A stretch of DNA of 41,591 bases from Saksenaea vasiformis B4078 (Eukaryota; Mucoromycota; Mucoromycetes; Mucorales; Saksenaeaceae): assembly GCA_000697055.1 (NCBI GenBank), contig JNDT01002334.1, positions 1-41,591 on the forward strand. The letters are read 5' to 3'. The position numbers and the translations under genes were made by a program. This document shows positions 1-11,753 of the stretch, piece after piece; within the stretch, counting starts at the first letter, position 1; every line of letters begins with the position of its first letter. Under the pieces are notes generated by a model. The model searched no databases. It was not told where the DNA came from and saw nothing but the letters and a program-made list of their open reading frames with translations.

Positions 1-1491
1 GGGGGTTTCTTTTTTTTTTTTTTTTTTTGTTGACCGCGTCTTTGTAACACCGACCACCAGCATCAACTACAAATACAGGTAAGTCATCATTAAGTTAAGC
101 GACGAAAGCCGTAAAAGAGGTACCTTCATGCTGGTAATCCGTAGGGATAACGCAACTAATCATAGTTTAAGAGATTGGCCAACTAGTTCAATGCATCTTC
201 TTCTTGACTTGCAGCGGTTTCTCAATTTGTGCAACATGTCTATCTCATGTACTTGATGGGAATGGTAATCTACTCTCAACCCTTGCAGTACGTGTTATTA
301 CATAAAAATAAAAATAAAAAAAGGTCCAGGTACCTAATGTTTATATGTCTGTCACGAGTTTTATATTTGGGAAAGCTAGCACACTTTGCAAGTCTGCGCT
401 TGTTATTTACGCGCCATCCATTTCCAATAGCTTTGTCGGAAACAAGCGCTATGTTGTTCCGGTTAACACTGGCCACAATGGCTATTGCATGGACCAGCTA
501 TGCATATCAAGAAAGGGCGGATCGAAGAGAATGACTCATGCTAGCACGGGCCGACGCCAGATTAGCAGTGACTCTTTTTATCTATGACAACGTAGAGAAA
601 GGGGATATAGCAGGATGGGGGATTTTTGTGCACCTAAATCGAGATTTCTTTTTTTTTTTTTGTTTTTGCGACTTGCCGGAGCGTATTCTCAATAACTGTG
701 TGACATTGGCAAGAGGGGGGGTAGTGTCCATCGGCAACCTCGAGAAACATTCTTTCTCTGGCACATACGTGCTTGACTTTTCGGGTTTGCAGGACAAATT
801 TAGAAGCTATTGACTCAGATGGTTCTCGGACAGAGTTCCCATCCATGCTTATCTATTGACATTTGACGTTTCTTTCTGAATTCTTTCCAGGATCTGCAGG
901 GTCTGTGGGAACAGTTCCGCGGCCGTTGCAAGGGAACAACCCAGAGCAAAGGAAAAGGAAAACATAGGAAGTGGGTCCATTGACAGCACAATCTATTCTT
1001 TCTTTTTTGTGCGACTGAGATGCCAATCTGTCACCACTGTTCCGTTTAAAAAAAAAAGGAAAACAGGAAAACAAATAGGCATGCGTAGATTTCCTGGGAG
1101 AGATTTAAGAAAAGGGGTGACAATGCATGTTTTTTTTCTTTTAAAAAAAAAGCATCTGTCTAAACACTTCTAGCTCATTTGTACCATCGAAAAGAAACCA
1201 GAGCTATGTTTGCTGGCGATTTGTGCCGATCCATTAGTACCACCATGGTCTCCCATATCAGCAACCGCGGCATCTGATCTGAAAGTGCGCTGTTCCCATA
1301 CCACATGTTTCAGACCAAACGTGGTGTTCATACGTGTTGTTCCATTGGCTTGCTGCCAGAACTCTAACCTCCGACCTATGCGTCGGAGAAATCAATGCTT
1401 GATGTCATCAAAATGGTTCCCATAAAACGAGGCAATTCTTTTCTCTCTTCCAGAAGTAGCGAAGCACATCTCTAACAGCCGTAAAATCATC
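1..1491. other. Left-edge intergenic region, no supported gene
   Basis: No convincing gene is visible. It holds poly(T) tracts (around 10-28 and 650-661) and short open frames without family resemblance. A strong donor-like site (AG|GTAAGT) lies at about 79-85, with a short open frame before it, and an acceptor-like site lies near 214. The tail of a gene cut by the window edge is therefore possible but not demonstrated. The last few hundred bases should include the EB1 promoter and leader. Confidence 0.5.
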
Positions 1492-2717
1492 ATGGCTGAA
1501 TCCAGAACAGAATTATTGGCATGGCTGAACGATCTCTTGCAGCTTAACTATACCAAAATCGAGCAGGCAGGCACCGGTAAGTTCTTTTTTATCTTTTGGA
1601 ACCGACCGCAACTACTTTCCACTCAGCAAAACGAGAGAGATGGTGTTCTCTAACAATAGACTCTTTCTAGGTGCCGCGTATTGTCAAGTGTTGGACTCTA
1701 TTTATGGTATGTCTGAAGTCTTCTGGATAAGTCTGTTTTATTTCTTACCATGTTTTTAAAGGGGATGTCCATATGAGCAAAGTCAAATTTGATACCAAAC
1801 ACGAGTACGAGTACGTCAGTAACTATAAGATTCTTCAACATACCTTTGATAAACACAAGTAAGTGTCTTGTTTTTTTTTTTTCTTTTTTTTACTTTGTTC
1901 CTTACCAGTTTGCGTTATCTGGCAGGATCGACAAGGTAAAATCAGCAACACACACCGCAGCGATCAAGAATGGGGTTTCTCAAACAGTCATCTCTTGTCG
2001 TTCTTTCTTTCTAGGTTATTCCCGTTGATCGTTTAATGAAATGCAAGTTCCAGGATAATCTGGAATTTGTTCAGTGGCTCAAACCGTTTTGGAACAGCAA
2101 CTTTCCTGGCGGAAGTTATGATGCTGCTGCCCGACGAAAAGGTGGTGGTGGAGTGAAGGGCGGTGCTGTCCGTTCGGGTGGAACGCCCACGGCTCGTAAA
2201 CCGGCGGTGTCGGCAGGTGCAGGTGCAGGTGAAGAAAAAAAAAAGGAGTCCAGGGACACGGGGCACAGTTTTACTCACCATTTTGTTATGTGGTATAGCG
2301 CGAAGCGCGAGTCGCAATACGTCGGGTCGTGTATCTTCAAGTAGTGCCAATGCCAACACGATCGATAATCATTCAGCATCCATGATTATTCAGCTAAACA
2401 AACAGATTTCCGAGCTCAAGATGACTGTGGACGGTCTGGAAAAGGAACGGGATTTCTATTTTGGCAAATTGAGGGACATTGAGATCATCGTCCAAGAACA
2501 GGTGGACGCACTAGAACAAGAACACGACCAAGTGGAGGTGCCAGTACTCAAAGAAATTCAGGCAATCTTGTATAGTACAGAGGTAAGCTTTGTTTTACAG
2601 TATAATTTTCCGATCTTTTTTTTTGTGCTCACAAGGACCCTGGGATAGGACGGATTCGAGGTACCTCCAGAGGGTGAAGACGTGGCTCCCGAGGAATACG
2701 ATGATGAAACTTTTTAA
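1492..2717 (+). CDS. BIM1: EB1/Mal3/Bim1-family microtubule plus-end tracking protein
   Basis: Joined exons 1492-1576, 1671-1706, 1762-1858, 1926-1935, 2015-2228, 2299-2582 and 2649-2717 give 264 residues, close to the family's usual 260-330. The N-terminal third is a calponin-homology domain that binds the microtubule lattice at growing ends: it starts MAESRTELLAWLN and carries VIPVDRLMKCKFQDNLEF and QWLKPFWNSNFPGG. A basic Ser/Gly/Ala linker follows. Residues about 185-242 form the EB-homology coiled coil (QISELKMTVDGLEKERDFYF, then KLRDIE). The tail is acidic and ends EEYDDETF, the kind of acidic-aromatic end that CAP-Gly domains bind. Exon 4 is only 10 nt but restores KIDKVIPV exactly. 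Introns are 55-94 bp with GT-AG ends. The start has a clean A at -3 and matches the family's N-terminus. Family assignment is very secure; the exact last acceptor (2648) was chosen because it gives the canonical acidic tail. Confidence 0.95.
1926..1935 (+). other. BIM1: 10-nt micro-exon of the EB1 gene
   Basis: The 10 bases between a CAG acceptor and a GTAAAA donor encode the end of one Lys codon plus Ile-Asp-Lys. Exon 3 ends in phase 2 and exon 5 begins in phase 0, so only a piece of this size and phase joins them. The resulting HKIDKVIPV matches the conserved EB1 core. Confidence 0.85.
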
Positions 2718-3561
2718 TGCATGCACACATGAAAAATCAATATTGACATATCCCCCCCCCTTCCCTTCACATCCTTTACGTCCCTTCCTTAGTTATTGAA
2801 CAAAAAAGAGGACTTCTCAACGACTCGTCTAGAAAATATAATGACCGTTTTCGTAACAGAGATTAGCGGATGATAGGAGTTTTGGATGTTTGCTTGCGTG
2901 TCTTGTTCCTTTTCGAGTGAGCTAACGTGACACAACGATGCTTCCTCATGGGTCTTTTCACATAAGGTTGAACCGGCGCTTATATCACAAGCGACAACCG
3001 TCAGAGATTTTTTTCTATTGACCAATAAGGCAACTTACCCTGGCTGGAAATGAATTTTTGCATTTTGTACCTTGAACCTGTGGCCTGCACCAGCAACCAC
3101 ATCTTGCCACTGAATGCAGACGCTTTTGGGCAACGCTCCGTTGAAACTTCTATGAACCTTTAAGAAAAAAAATAGATGATGTCAATGGCCGGCATCCAAA
3201 TTTGTATAAGCAATGCGACATCACTATGGCCATGAAAATGACAGCCACGAAGCGAAAATCCAATGCGATGGAGGACTTCTGTTATTCGACATGAAATGAG
3301 CATACATGGAAAAAAAAAAAGCAAGTATACTCAGAATGTGTTGTGTTTTTCCTTACGGAGAACAAAAAAAATATAGCAGACAGACAGACATATTCTGAGG
3401 TACCGAGGTCTGCCTGCCCGCATCCATGCTTCCAAAGCGGATTTTTGGGTCATCTCTCTCTCTCCAAAAAAGCACCACGCTTTCGCCTGATTATGGCGGA
3501 ACTTCTTGATGAAATGATCCTATTAAACAACTGTGTGGAACAGCTACAAGATAATAGAGCG

Positions 3562-3592
<31 letters not shown>

Positions 3593-5208
3593 TGATTGGT
3601 AGTGGATAGTACGAGCTAGTTAAGTTGGAGGGCAAGTATGCTAGCAAAAGGACTATCACAAAAAGGGACATAGGATTAGTTTGTGATCGTCTCTATAGCA
3701 GACGACAATTGTGTTATTCGTTTTGCATGTGCGGCTTGCTATAGTACGAAGTAGAGCGTTCTAAATTTCAGTCCTATTATTGAAGCAGATCAACATAGCT
3801 CTTATTATTTGTCAGCGATTGTCATACCGATCACATTGGACAAAGCACCCTAACTTGGAACAGACACACGTGTATTTGACAAGATCTGTGATAAACATGC
3901 TGTGAAGAGCGCATTCACTCTATTTCTGTTGCCCGACAGAATATTCCACGGGACGTGATTGACTGTCTTGACCATCATGGAAGATTGTCCAGTGGCCGGC
4001 ACTACAGGATCAGCTAGTCTTACCAAATCATATGAAACCAGCTTTTTCGCAGACTAAATCGTTACGTTTGTCTTATGTCTCTAGCTTTTCACGGTCACAT
4101 TTTTTACTAACAAGAATAAGAGAGGACATGGAGATACCATTGCTCCGTTGTTCAGATCCTACGCTGCCTCTGCCTCTCGGATGGTCCTTTTTCTTGGTCA
4201 TTGGCAGAGACTGTTTCTCAATTCGATGGAGATAAACAGCCAAAATCTCCACGATCCAGCACATCGTCCGTAGAGCTTTTCTAGTCTTTTCATGATTGCT
4301 ATTCGGTCCCATCGGAAATTTCCCATAGTGATTAAGCTGCACAGCGTTAACGGCTACTGCGAAGTACTGTTATTGGGTCAATACAGAATGCGCAGGTTCC
4401 TTATGCATCGATGTATTTCCTTCCTGTGCCACCGTTCGAAACCGCCATATCAAGAACGCGTTCATGTTTTCTCCCGTCCCCCCCCCCTTTCTCTCTTTTT
4501 AACCTCAACCTATTTGGAATTTCTAAACAAAAATGAAGCATTGGTATAGCAACAATCGACAAACTTAAAATAAAAAAAAATCTCTTCTTCGTGTGGAGGC
4601 AGGTTACGTACCTGCATAATAGATGCTTCTTATTTACCGTGTATAAAAAAAAACGTGCTTGTTGTTCTGATTACCTCAAATGGCGTATCTTTCCATTTTG
4701 TCTTGAGAACAATCCCTTTTCGCGGGTGATAATAGAAGTTATTGAATTAACATGGTGTCATTGGACTAACTTTCATCAGATTTTTTAGGTTCAATCTGCC
4801 GGGTTTAGAAAGTAACAATTACCCTTGAACTCTGAGAAACGTCATCAAAGTGGGGGGAATGGTTGCTTCGTTCTGAACAGACATGAAACATGAAGATGGT
4901 ACAGAAGGAGTCCTGAAACGATGGCGTTGATGGAGTATTTTTGCCAGAAGTCCCACGAACAAGAAGCTATTTTAATCTCAGAAACAGTGGCAAAGTACAG
5001 GAGGTAGACAACACATTGGTTACTAATAACAACAACAATTAAGCTACATAGAGTATGGAAAGGTGTATTTTTTTTTGCAGGTACTTGATCATATCTCCAG
5101 TACTTTTTTCAATTGTTATATATACATCTTAGCAGACTAAGATTCATGTCATAAAATTAAAAAGAATAATAATAATAAATATAATGTAGTAAGAATTTTT
5201 TTTCTTTT
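2718..5208. other. Intergenic region between EB1 and the BET gene
   Basis: About 2.5 kb with no supported gene. Small frames are interrupted by homopolymers (C-tracts near 2752 and 4480, A-tracts near 3310 and 4569) and a CTT repeat near 3562-3593. Since EB1 and BET converge here, the region mainly serves as two 3' flanks. One short start (3493) opens a frame that runs into the CTT repeat and is not credible alone. Confidence 0.5.
3562..3593 (+). repeat. CTT trinucleotide repeat
   Basis: Slightly interrupted CTT repeat. It translates as poly-Leu in one frame, which makes the small surrounding open frame look longer than it deserves. Confidence 0.85.
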
Positions 5209-7054
5209 TTACTCGGACTCGCTACTTTCTTCTGAATCATCGGATTCTGCTTCGGATGAGTTTTTGGAATCATCATCACTTGACGAGTCGCTCTCTGCGG
5301 CAAAACGGATTAGTTAAAAGAAAAAAAAGGGACGGTAGAATGAAGGCTGTTGCCAAAAACGCACCATGACGCCCAGGGACGGAGTTTGATTCTAAGGGTT
5401 GGCGTGTTTGAGAATAATCCCTTCGTTTAGAACTTTGTTTTGTCTTTGGTATGTCCGGGTCATTCGTGATCACAAACTCGTGCAGCCTGTGTAGCGTTGT
5501 GCGATCCAGCGAATCGATATCTAACTCAATCTCGTCCTGTTCCTGGTTTACCAAATGTGAGAGACTTTTTTTTTCACACACAAAAGTTAAAAAGGTTTCC
5601 TTTACCCCGCCAAGATGTGGCATCGAACTTTGTATAATGGTCAGCACTGTATTCATGCGGTCGCTTGACAAAGCGTTGACTTTTTCACTGAGTTCTTTCT
5701 TTTGTGCAAAAGAGAAATCGGGTAATAATGTGCTGGCCGTCTCCAGACGACGACGATGTCGTTTCTTTTTGTCTTTCTGTGAAGGTGGTGGTGGTGGTTT
5801 TTCCTTCTTCTTCTTCTTCTTCCCTGAAGCGGCAATCGTATTATTTCGTGTCTGTCTTCCCAGTCGCCCACCACCACCAGGTACCCGGGTCTCTGTTTTC
5901 TTGTTTGACCTGATATGTGCGATTTTTTGGGAAATATTAACTAGGTCACGCTCAAGGCGCGCAATTGTGTTACGACCTTTGGTGGGTGATAAATTTAGCC
6001 CGCACTCGCGTAACCTGATCTAATTCTTTTTTTACCAGCATTATCGGAGCCCTGTTGTTGTGGATTGCTGTGTTGCGGAGGAGGTCTTTGCTTCCATTTT
6101 TCATTAAATACTTTCTCAAGTGCTTTACCCATTTTGTAGACGGGTGTCACCGGCGGATTATAGAGATAACAGTTATTGAACATCAGGTGAATATCCGCCT
6201 CAAAACTTTCCGGTGTGGCATAGACACCCTCCTTTAGTTTTGCCTCTATGGTCGACAGATCCATGGGTTGCTTAACAATGGAAGGGTAGTCGGGAATGTT
6301 TAGCGCCTCTATGTCCACAGGTGCAAGAAATGGGTAGTTGATATCTCCATACTTTGCCTTTGTTAGTTCACGTAATGTTTCCATACAGAACTTCATCTGA
6401 ACATCGCTATTCCGCGAGTTCCGTTGTCCCGTGTCCTCCTCTTTTGGTTGACGCTGTGCATTAACCTGACGTTTAGGTCGTGGAGTAAGTAATGAGGCGG
6501 AAGATGGTCTTTTACGCTTCGCCTCCGCTTCTTCCGACATGAGCTGCAAAAAATCCCTTAAGTACATGTGGTTCGCTCCTACTTTTTTTTTTTTTGCTCT
6601 TTTACCTCTTCTGATGATGAGGATGAGGATGGCATTTGTTTCAAACTTTTTTCAAATACAAGTTCGACGTTCTGACATAGCATGGAGATCATGGATTCGG
6701 GACCATTAAATTTGTAGCAATTGCTGAAGACAAGACGGACATCAGCAACCATATCGTCTACCGTTTCGTACAGGCCATTGTTTAATTTATAGTCGATGGT
6801 ATCGAGATCCATCGGTTGTTTGATTATTTTCGGATAATCAGGGACATTTAATTGGATGTAATCAACGGGACGTCGAAACGGGGCAGCATCTCTGTGTTTT
6901 TTCAGATTACGCATGATGGCTAAACAGTACTTTGTCTGATCCCGCGTCATCCTACTGGATCTCTGGAAGATCTAAAAATGTCAGACAGTTGGCCTAAACT
7001 ATCTGATTAGCTGACCTGGGGTTCATGCGAAGAAGGTTGCAGTATCGGTTCCAT
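5209..7054 (-). CDS. BDF1: BET-family double bromodomain protein (Bdf1/BRD4-like)
   Basis: Exons (reverse strand) 7054-7016, 6971-6606, 6543-6036, 5976-5606, 5542-5365 and 5294-5209 give 515 residues. Bromodomain 1 (about 25-130) has VPDYPKIIKQPMDL and CYKFN, with acetyl-lysine-binding Asn102. Bromodomain 2 (about 185-290) has IPDYPSIVKQPMDL and CYLYN, with Asn264. A basic Lys/Arg-rich stretch precedes the ET domain (about 395-460: LTIIQSSMPHLGG, then EIELDIDSLDRTTLHRLHEF). The protein ends in an acidic Ser/Asp/Glu tail. This is the full BET order: BD1, BD2, basic patch, ET, acidic tail. BET proteins read acetylated histones and recruit transcription machinery in the nucleus. The WPF shelf is APF in BD1 and YPF in BD2. 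A 59-bp intron (6035-5977) joins the second bromodomain to the linker and is the least obvious junction. Splicing there is required because the unspliced frame stops. Confidence 0.95.
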
Positions 7055-7191
7055 GACGTCTGCGGACACTTTTCCGTGCCTTCATTTAACGTCCCACAAA
7101 AAATGTGTTAGAAAACAAAGGATTGGATCGGTTGCAGTTGCTTTTTATATGTTTCTTTAAGGAATCTGACCGACGCGAAAATTTTTAATAA

Positions 7192-7215
7192 ACACACACA
7201 CACACACACACACAC
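7192..7215 (+). repeat. (AC)12 microsatellite
   Basis: Twelve uninterrupted AC units in the upstream flank of the BET gene. Confidence 0.95.
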
Positions 7216-7826
7216 GTCAGGCGTTTTCCCCCATTTAAAGCAAAAAAAAAAAAAAAGGAAGAATGGCTTCCTCTCTCCACCCAACCTCCCAACCAAGACA
7301 GTTCAAACTTACCCTGCGCGTGGAGTACGCGCCCTTGTGGAGGGAGTCAACCGACTGGCATGGGTCATGTCGCAAAAAGAAAAAAGTGATTTAGCAAAAA
7401 TACTTGGAACTAAGAAGAAATAACTGAGATGAGGCGACGGAACAATAGGAGAGAGAAACGTATGTAGAGACACACGCACGCACACACACACACACCCTCT
7501 CTCTTTCTTTCTTTCTCTCTCTTATTTCTAACAACCGTTTGGTTAAATATTGAAGAGAGGAATGACGAATGGGGGGGTTGTCAATGGGTAGTTTTTCAAG
7601 AGTAGCATGAAAAAGACTCTAAACATTTTTAAATTGAAAGGCTAACCAATCAAAAATGGCGATCCACCAAGGAACAAGGATGAGTGAGGGGTACCACAGA
7701 TGAGAATGAGTGAACTTATGCGCTTTCTTTTTTTCTCTTTTTCTGATATGGCAGTAACCAGAGTAGTTGTGCAAAAGAAAAAAAAAACTCAGCAGGCATT
7801 CCAGCATTCCGTAATACTTTTTTTTT

Positions 7827-7849
7827 TCTCTCTCTCTCTCTCTCTCTCT
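7827..7849 (+). repeat. (TC)n microsatellite after a T tract
   Basis: Uninterrupted TC repeat immediately following a poly(T) run. Confidence 0.9.
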
Positions 7850-7890
7850 ACGGCTCCGTGTATACCTTTGGTCCATCCATTCACCCTTAC

Positions 7891-7906
7891 TATATATATA
7901 TATATA
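7891..7906 (+). repeat. (TA)8 repeat
   Basis: Eight TA units in an intergenic stretch; no TATA-box role can be assigned because no gene starts just downstream. Confidence 0.85.
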
Positions 7907-9637
7907 AAAGAAGGAGGATCGTTTATAGTCGTTTGAATAAGAACCAAATCACGTTCTATCGATACACCGACCATTTTCTTTTTCCCTCTACAAATAACAT
8001 CATCAACAAGTCATAGCAAGTTGGACGCGTGTCTTGCTGGGATAACGCGCGTGGCGGAGCAGTTTTTCATTGAACGGAGGTGTGCAACCGTATCTCTCTT
8101 TTTTTTTTTTTCATCTCCACTTGGTCAAGCAGTCGAATGGCTGTGAGGCGGAAGCGTATTTTCATGCGGCGCAAATCGCGCTGCCATTGGAAGATGTAAT
8201 CTCCGCTCATCAGAAAAAAATTTTTTATGTAAACCTCAGCCGCAGTAAACAAGCATTCCTCCTTCTTCTTCTTGTTCTTCTCCTTTCCCAACTTTAGGTT
8301 TTATAGGGTAAGTGTCTTTTTCGATACCTATTTTATTTTTTTCTTTCGCATATGATGCTTGTAATTTGCGTTTGATGGCCACTTACCGCGCACTCGCCGG
8401 TGCATCATGCGGGAGTGGCTTCTATGAAACTAAACTTTTACTGATGCTTTTATTTCGTGTTTATTATTATTATTTTGACGCGTAAAAGAGATTTGTTTTT
8501 ACTAACTGACAAATCCAGTATTTGTAGGCTTTATTGTCGCGTAGGGGTTGTTCTGTACCCTGAAGCAAAAAAAAGCAAGAGTTAACAAAAAGGTATGTAT
8601 GCTTTTCTTTCATTTTTTTTTAAAAAAAAAAGATGGAGGAAGGTAATTCTGGCGATGATGAATAAATCGCTACCTGATTGTGTAAATGATGTTTTATTTT
8701 TTATCACCAAGATCGCTGAGCCAGATTATCTTCCTCTACAAAAAGTTGTTTATGAGAATTGGAGACTAATTACCACCATCTCTCCCTCACTCATATAGGT
8801 TGGTACTATTTTATTAGAACATAAATTGAATAAATATTGCATTTTATATATCTTTTAAATGATGTGTGTGTGTGCCTCATTTTGTTCGAGGGTCAGGCAC
8901 CCTAACTTAAGGCCGTGGTTTAACCCGTTCCGTGTAAAAAGTTTCTTCCCTCTCTGCATTGATTGAATCAATGACGTTTCTAAATAACTGCAAGCAAGCA
9001 GCAGGATTCTTTTTTAATTCCAAAAAAGAAAAAAAAAAAAGAAATGCCGTCATTAGAAGTTGAGCTGTGAAAGCCCAAAGCCTTCCTTTTTTTTTCTATA
9101 TCAACTATATACCCTTGTTGAGGGAGTTAATCAAAGAACCGAAATTGGTCCAATGAAAAAGTTAGGCTCAAGCTAACATGACAGTGTGTTTGCATTCAGG
9201 TAAAAGTTAGAAAGTACGTACTACTGCCCTAAGCAGGTACAAGATGCACCTCATGGAAGCATATTAGGGATTTAGTAAGGTTGCATGCAACCCAAAGATA
9301 ACATGAAAAATAAAAGAAACGAAAGAAAGTGGGATGGGTTATCTAACCGAAACATAACCCATGATCTTCTCAATGATGGTTGTCCGTTTTGAAACACACC
9401 ATGTTCAGCTGAATCCAGCCAATCTTTCTTTTTTGCGACAGTCACACCCCTTATACTCTGGGCCAGTGTGAATCTCTCGATGCTTAGTGGTTGGTTTTTT
9501 TTTTCTTTCTGCTTTAACAATTCCTAACTTTTTCTTTTTCCCTCGCAAAGTTCTTCCTTATCTTTTTTTTTTGTTTTTTTTGGGAATTTCCGTTACTTTC
9601 CTTTCTATATTATCTTTTTGGAAAAGTTTATTCTGTT

Positions 9638-11753
9638 ATGGATATTCAAGGTTACATCTCCCGTTCAGAGGGGTCGCAAGTACTCCATTATGCAAACGTC
9701 GTTGACCGGTTTGATTTGTCTCCATCCCCGGAATACAGAAAGCGAAAGAGCAATACACCTTTACTGACACCTTCTTCGATGCCGACCCTTTTGTCTACTT
9801 TACCAGAAGAGTATGAAGTAGCACCTAATGAGCAACGAAATCCCGAGCAATCTTCGTCTTATGCGTCGTCATCCAGTCCTTTCAAGGCAGATGCACCCGA
9901 CACCGCACCAGAGTCGTTAAACCCGGCATTATTGCGCACTCGTTATGATAAACGCAAAAGTAGCCCTGCTGTGTTGGGGTTACCACTTGGGTTGAGTAAC
10001 GAACAACTGGGGCTTCATCTTTCACAGCCACGCAATTCGATCGAAGCGGCTATGTTATTAGCTAATTTTAATCGTTTGCCAACGTTCCTGAAGTCCACGT
10101 CAGACATTGAAAACAAAGGTAATGTATATAACTTTTTTCTCAATTTAGGAGGAGCATTTAATTTTTGATAATGATTTCGAAAATTATGCGCATAAAAAAA
10201 AGAAAAAAAAAAGAGAGAGAGAGAGAGAAAAGATAATGATGATCTTATTATTTTTTTTTTCTGGCAGGGAACAATAATAATGCTACTACTGCTGCTCAAT
10301 GGCAAGATGATATGTCGATTGCAGCCCATACACAAGAGAAAAATACATGGGATGGTGAAGAGGGATTAGTCAATGAATCAGAGGCAATGCGACGCCATTC
10401 CTACGATGTCAATATGAGTTGGAATAGCATGCCGCAGGAGTTTCTGGATCGGGCCGATTTTCTGCAAGATTTGCCAATGAGTTCATCGGCATCAACGTTA
10501 TCACAGCCGAACTTTAGCAAGGATGAAAACATGTACTATAATCAAAGCAATGCATCGGCAATGCTTGGTGCCAAAGTAACATGGACTCAAGATGGCATGA
10601 TGCAGGAAGTTCAGCCGGCTGAATACAACCGTCCCATTGATTTCATGCCGCATCCAACAAGACCACCACCGCCGTCGTCATCGTTGTCATCGTCGTCTAC
10701 TGCTATTACTACTACTCAACAACAACAACAACCATCCTTATTGAATACATCCTTTCCTGAAGTCAGAAATATGTATTCTTCTTCTTCATTTGCCCCTATT
10801 CCGCCACCTATGTATGGTCATCGTTATCCTTACCATCCATCCGACAATAATCATCAACAACCACCACCTCCACCTATGCTTCATCCTCTTGCACGTACAC
10901 CTGAAATGATTGGTCAAAAACGAGACCATCCATCTGATCATCCTCATCCTCCTCCTCCTCCTTATTATACATATTCTTATCCTTCGACATCTGTATCTGT
11001 ATCTGCTGCTCCTCCTCCTGCTGCTGCTGCTCCACAACAGTATTATCAAGCGGGTAAACTTCCATTACCATCACCTGGTACGATTGTGGGCAATGCCATG
11101 GGGGAGGGATCACCTAGTAAACCCAGAAGAAAGAAGAATAGGACGGATGCGGATGAAGATGATTCGGTTGAAGCGGCAGAACATGAATTTCCAGAGATGT
11201 ATCCCAGAGATCTGGAGGCAGCTAGGACAGATCCAGAAGCCCGGCCAAGAAAACAAAAATTAAGATTCCCAGATGATAGATATACACCTCAATGGGTGCG
11301 GTACAATGGACAAGCAAAAGAAGGATTATGTGACACATGTAAACCTGGCAAATGGCTACAACTGAAGAACAGTGCATACTGGTAAAGTAAAAAGAATAGG
11401 GTCTATTGATGATGATGATGAGAAGAGAGAAAAAAAAAAAAAGACTTATATTACAGTTGACAGGTATCACAAACAATTTTACCACGGTATTTCATCAGTT
11501 TCTGGGCGTGAATTTGTACAACCTTTGGAGACGCGATGGGTAGATCAAGATTTAGTGGAAGGACTATGTCATCAATGTCGACAATGGGTAGCAGTGAGTA
11601 ATGTAAAAAGAAAAAACAGTGTTCTTTGGTACAGACATGCTCACAAGGTAAGAGAGAGAGAGAGAAAAACACGAGGTAAATGCATTCAACATAACAAATT
11701 TACCATAGTGCCACGTGTATCATAAACCAAAAAATACGCCCAAGAAACGTTGA
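9638..11753 (+). CDS. Rua1_C (DUF4451) zinc-binding transcription regulator
   Basis: Exons 9638-10118, 10268-11381, 11464-11647 and 11709-11753 give 607 residues. The N-terminal two thirds look disordered: Ser/Pro-rich, then Gln, Pro and His runs around genomic 10,660-11,040. A basic KPRRKKNR patch follows. The C-terminal 130 residues match the fungal Rua1_C type: EMYPRDLEAARTDPEARPRK, FPDDRYTPQWVR, then paired Cys/His motifs CDTC...HKQFYH and CHQC...HAHKCHVYH. The family is named after Ustilago Rua1, a pathway-specific activator, so a nuclear DNA-binding regulator is likely here; its targets cannot be read from the sequence. The last exon is only 45 nt but supplies CHVYH, the final putative metal ligands, and ends in PKNTPKKR. 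Without it the domain would be incomplete. It converges with the homeobox gene. Domain identity is confident; regulatory targets are unknown. Confidence 0.88.

Larger units (their letters stand above)
7055..9637. other. Long intergenic region with microsatellites between divergent genes
   Basis: About 2.6 kb separating the divergent BET (-) and Rua1_C (+) genes, so it should hold both promoters. It contains AC, CT and TA dinucleotide repeats and several poly(A)/poly(T) tracts. Open frames here are repeat-driven (poly-Lys, poly-Phe, Arg-Glu) and show no family resemblance. A C/T-rich stretch directly precedes the ATG at 9638. Confidence 0.55.

Noticed and set aside
1..80. Possible exon before a strong AG|GTAAGT donor at the left edge
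   Set aside because: Only about 50 bases of frame, no recognisable protein, and no convincing following exon.
538..813. 91-codon open frame, plus strand
   Set aside because: Contains a poly-Phe run from a T tract, has no family resemblance, and an overlapping frame exists on the other strand.
3493..3609. Start codon followed by a plausible helix, then poly-Leu
   Set aside because: The poly-Leu is a CTT microsatellite and no spliced continuation was found.
4425..4450. GTTCGAAACC, possible tRNA T-loop
   Set aside because: No cloverleaf can be drawn around it on either strand.
5653..5913. Open frames overlapping the BET linker
   Set aside because: Shadows of the Lys-rich BET coding exon; low-complexity translations.
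8595..8798. 67-codon frame with a coding-like second half
   Set aside because: No domain, no splice partner, starts in a T/A tract; I could not link it to anything.
10786..11113. Minus-strand frames opposite the Rua1_C gene
   Set aside because: Arise from repetitive CCT/CAT codons of the Pro/His-rich region.
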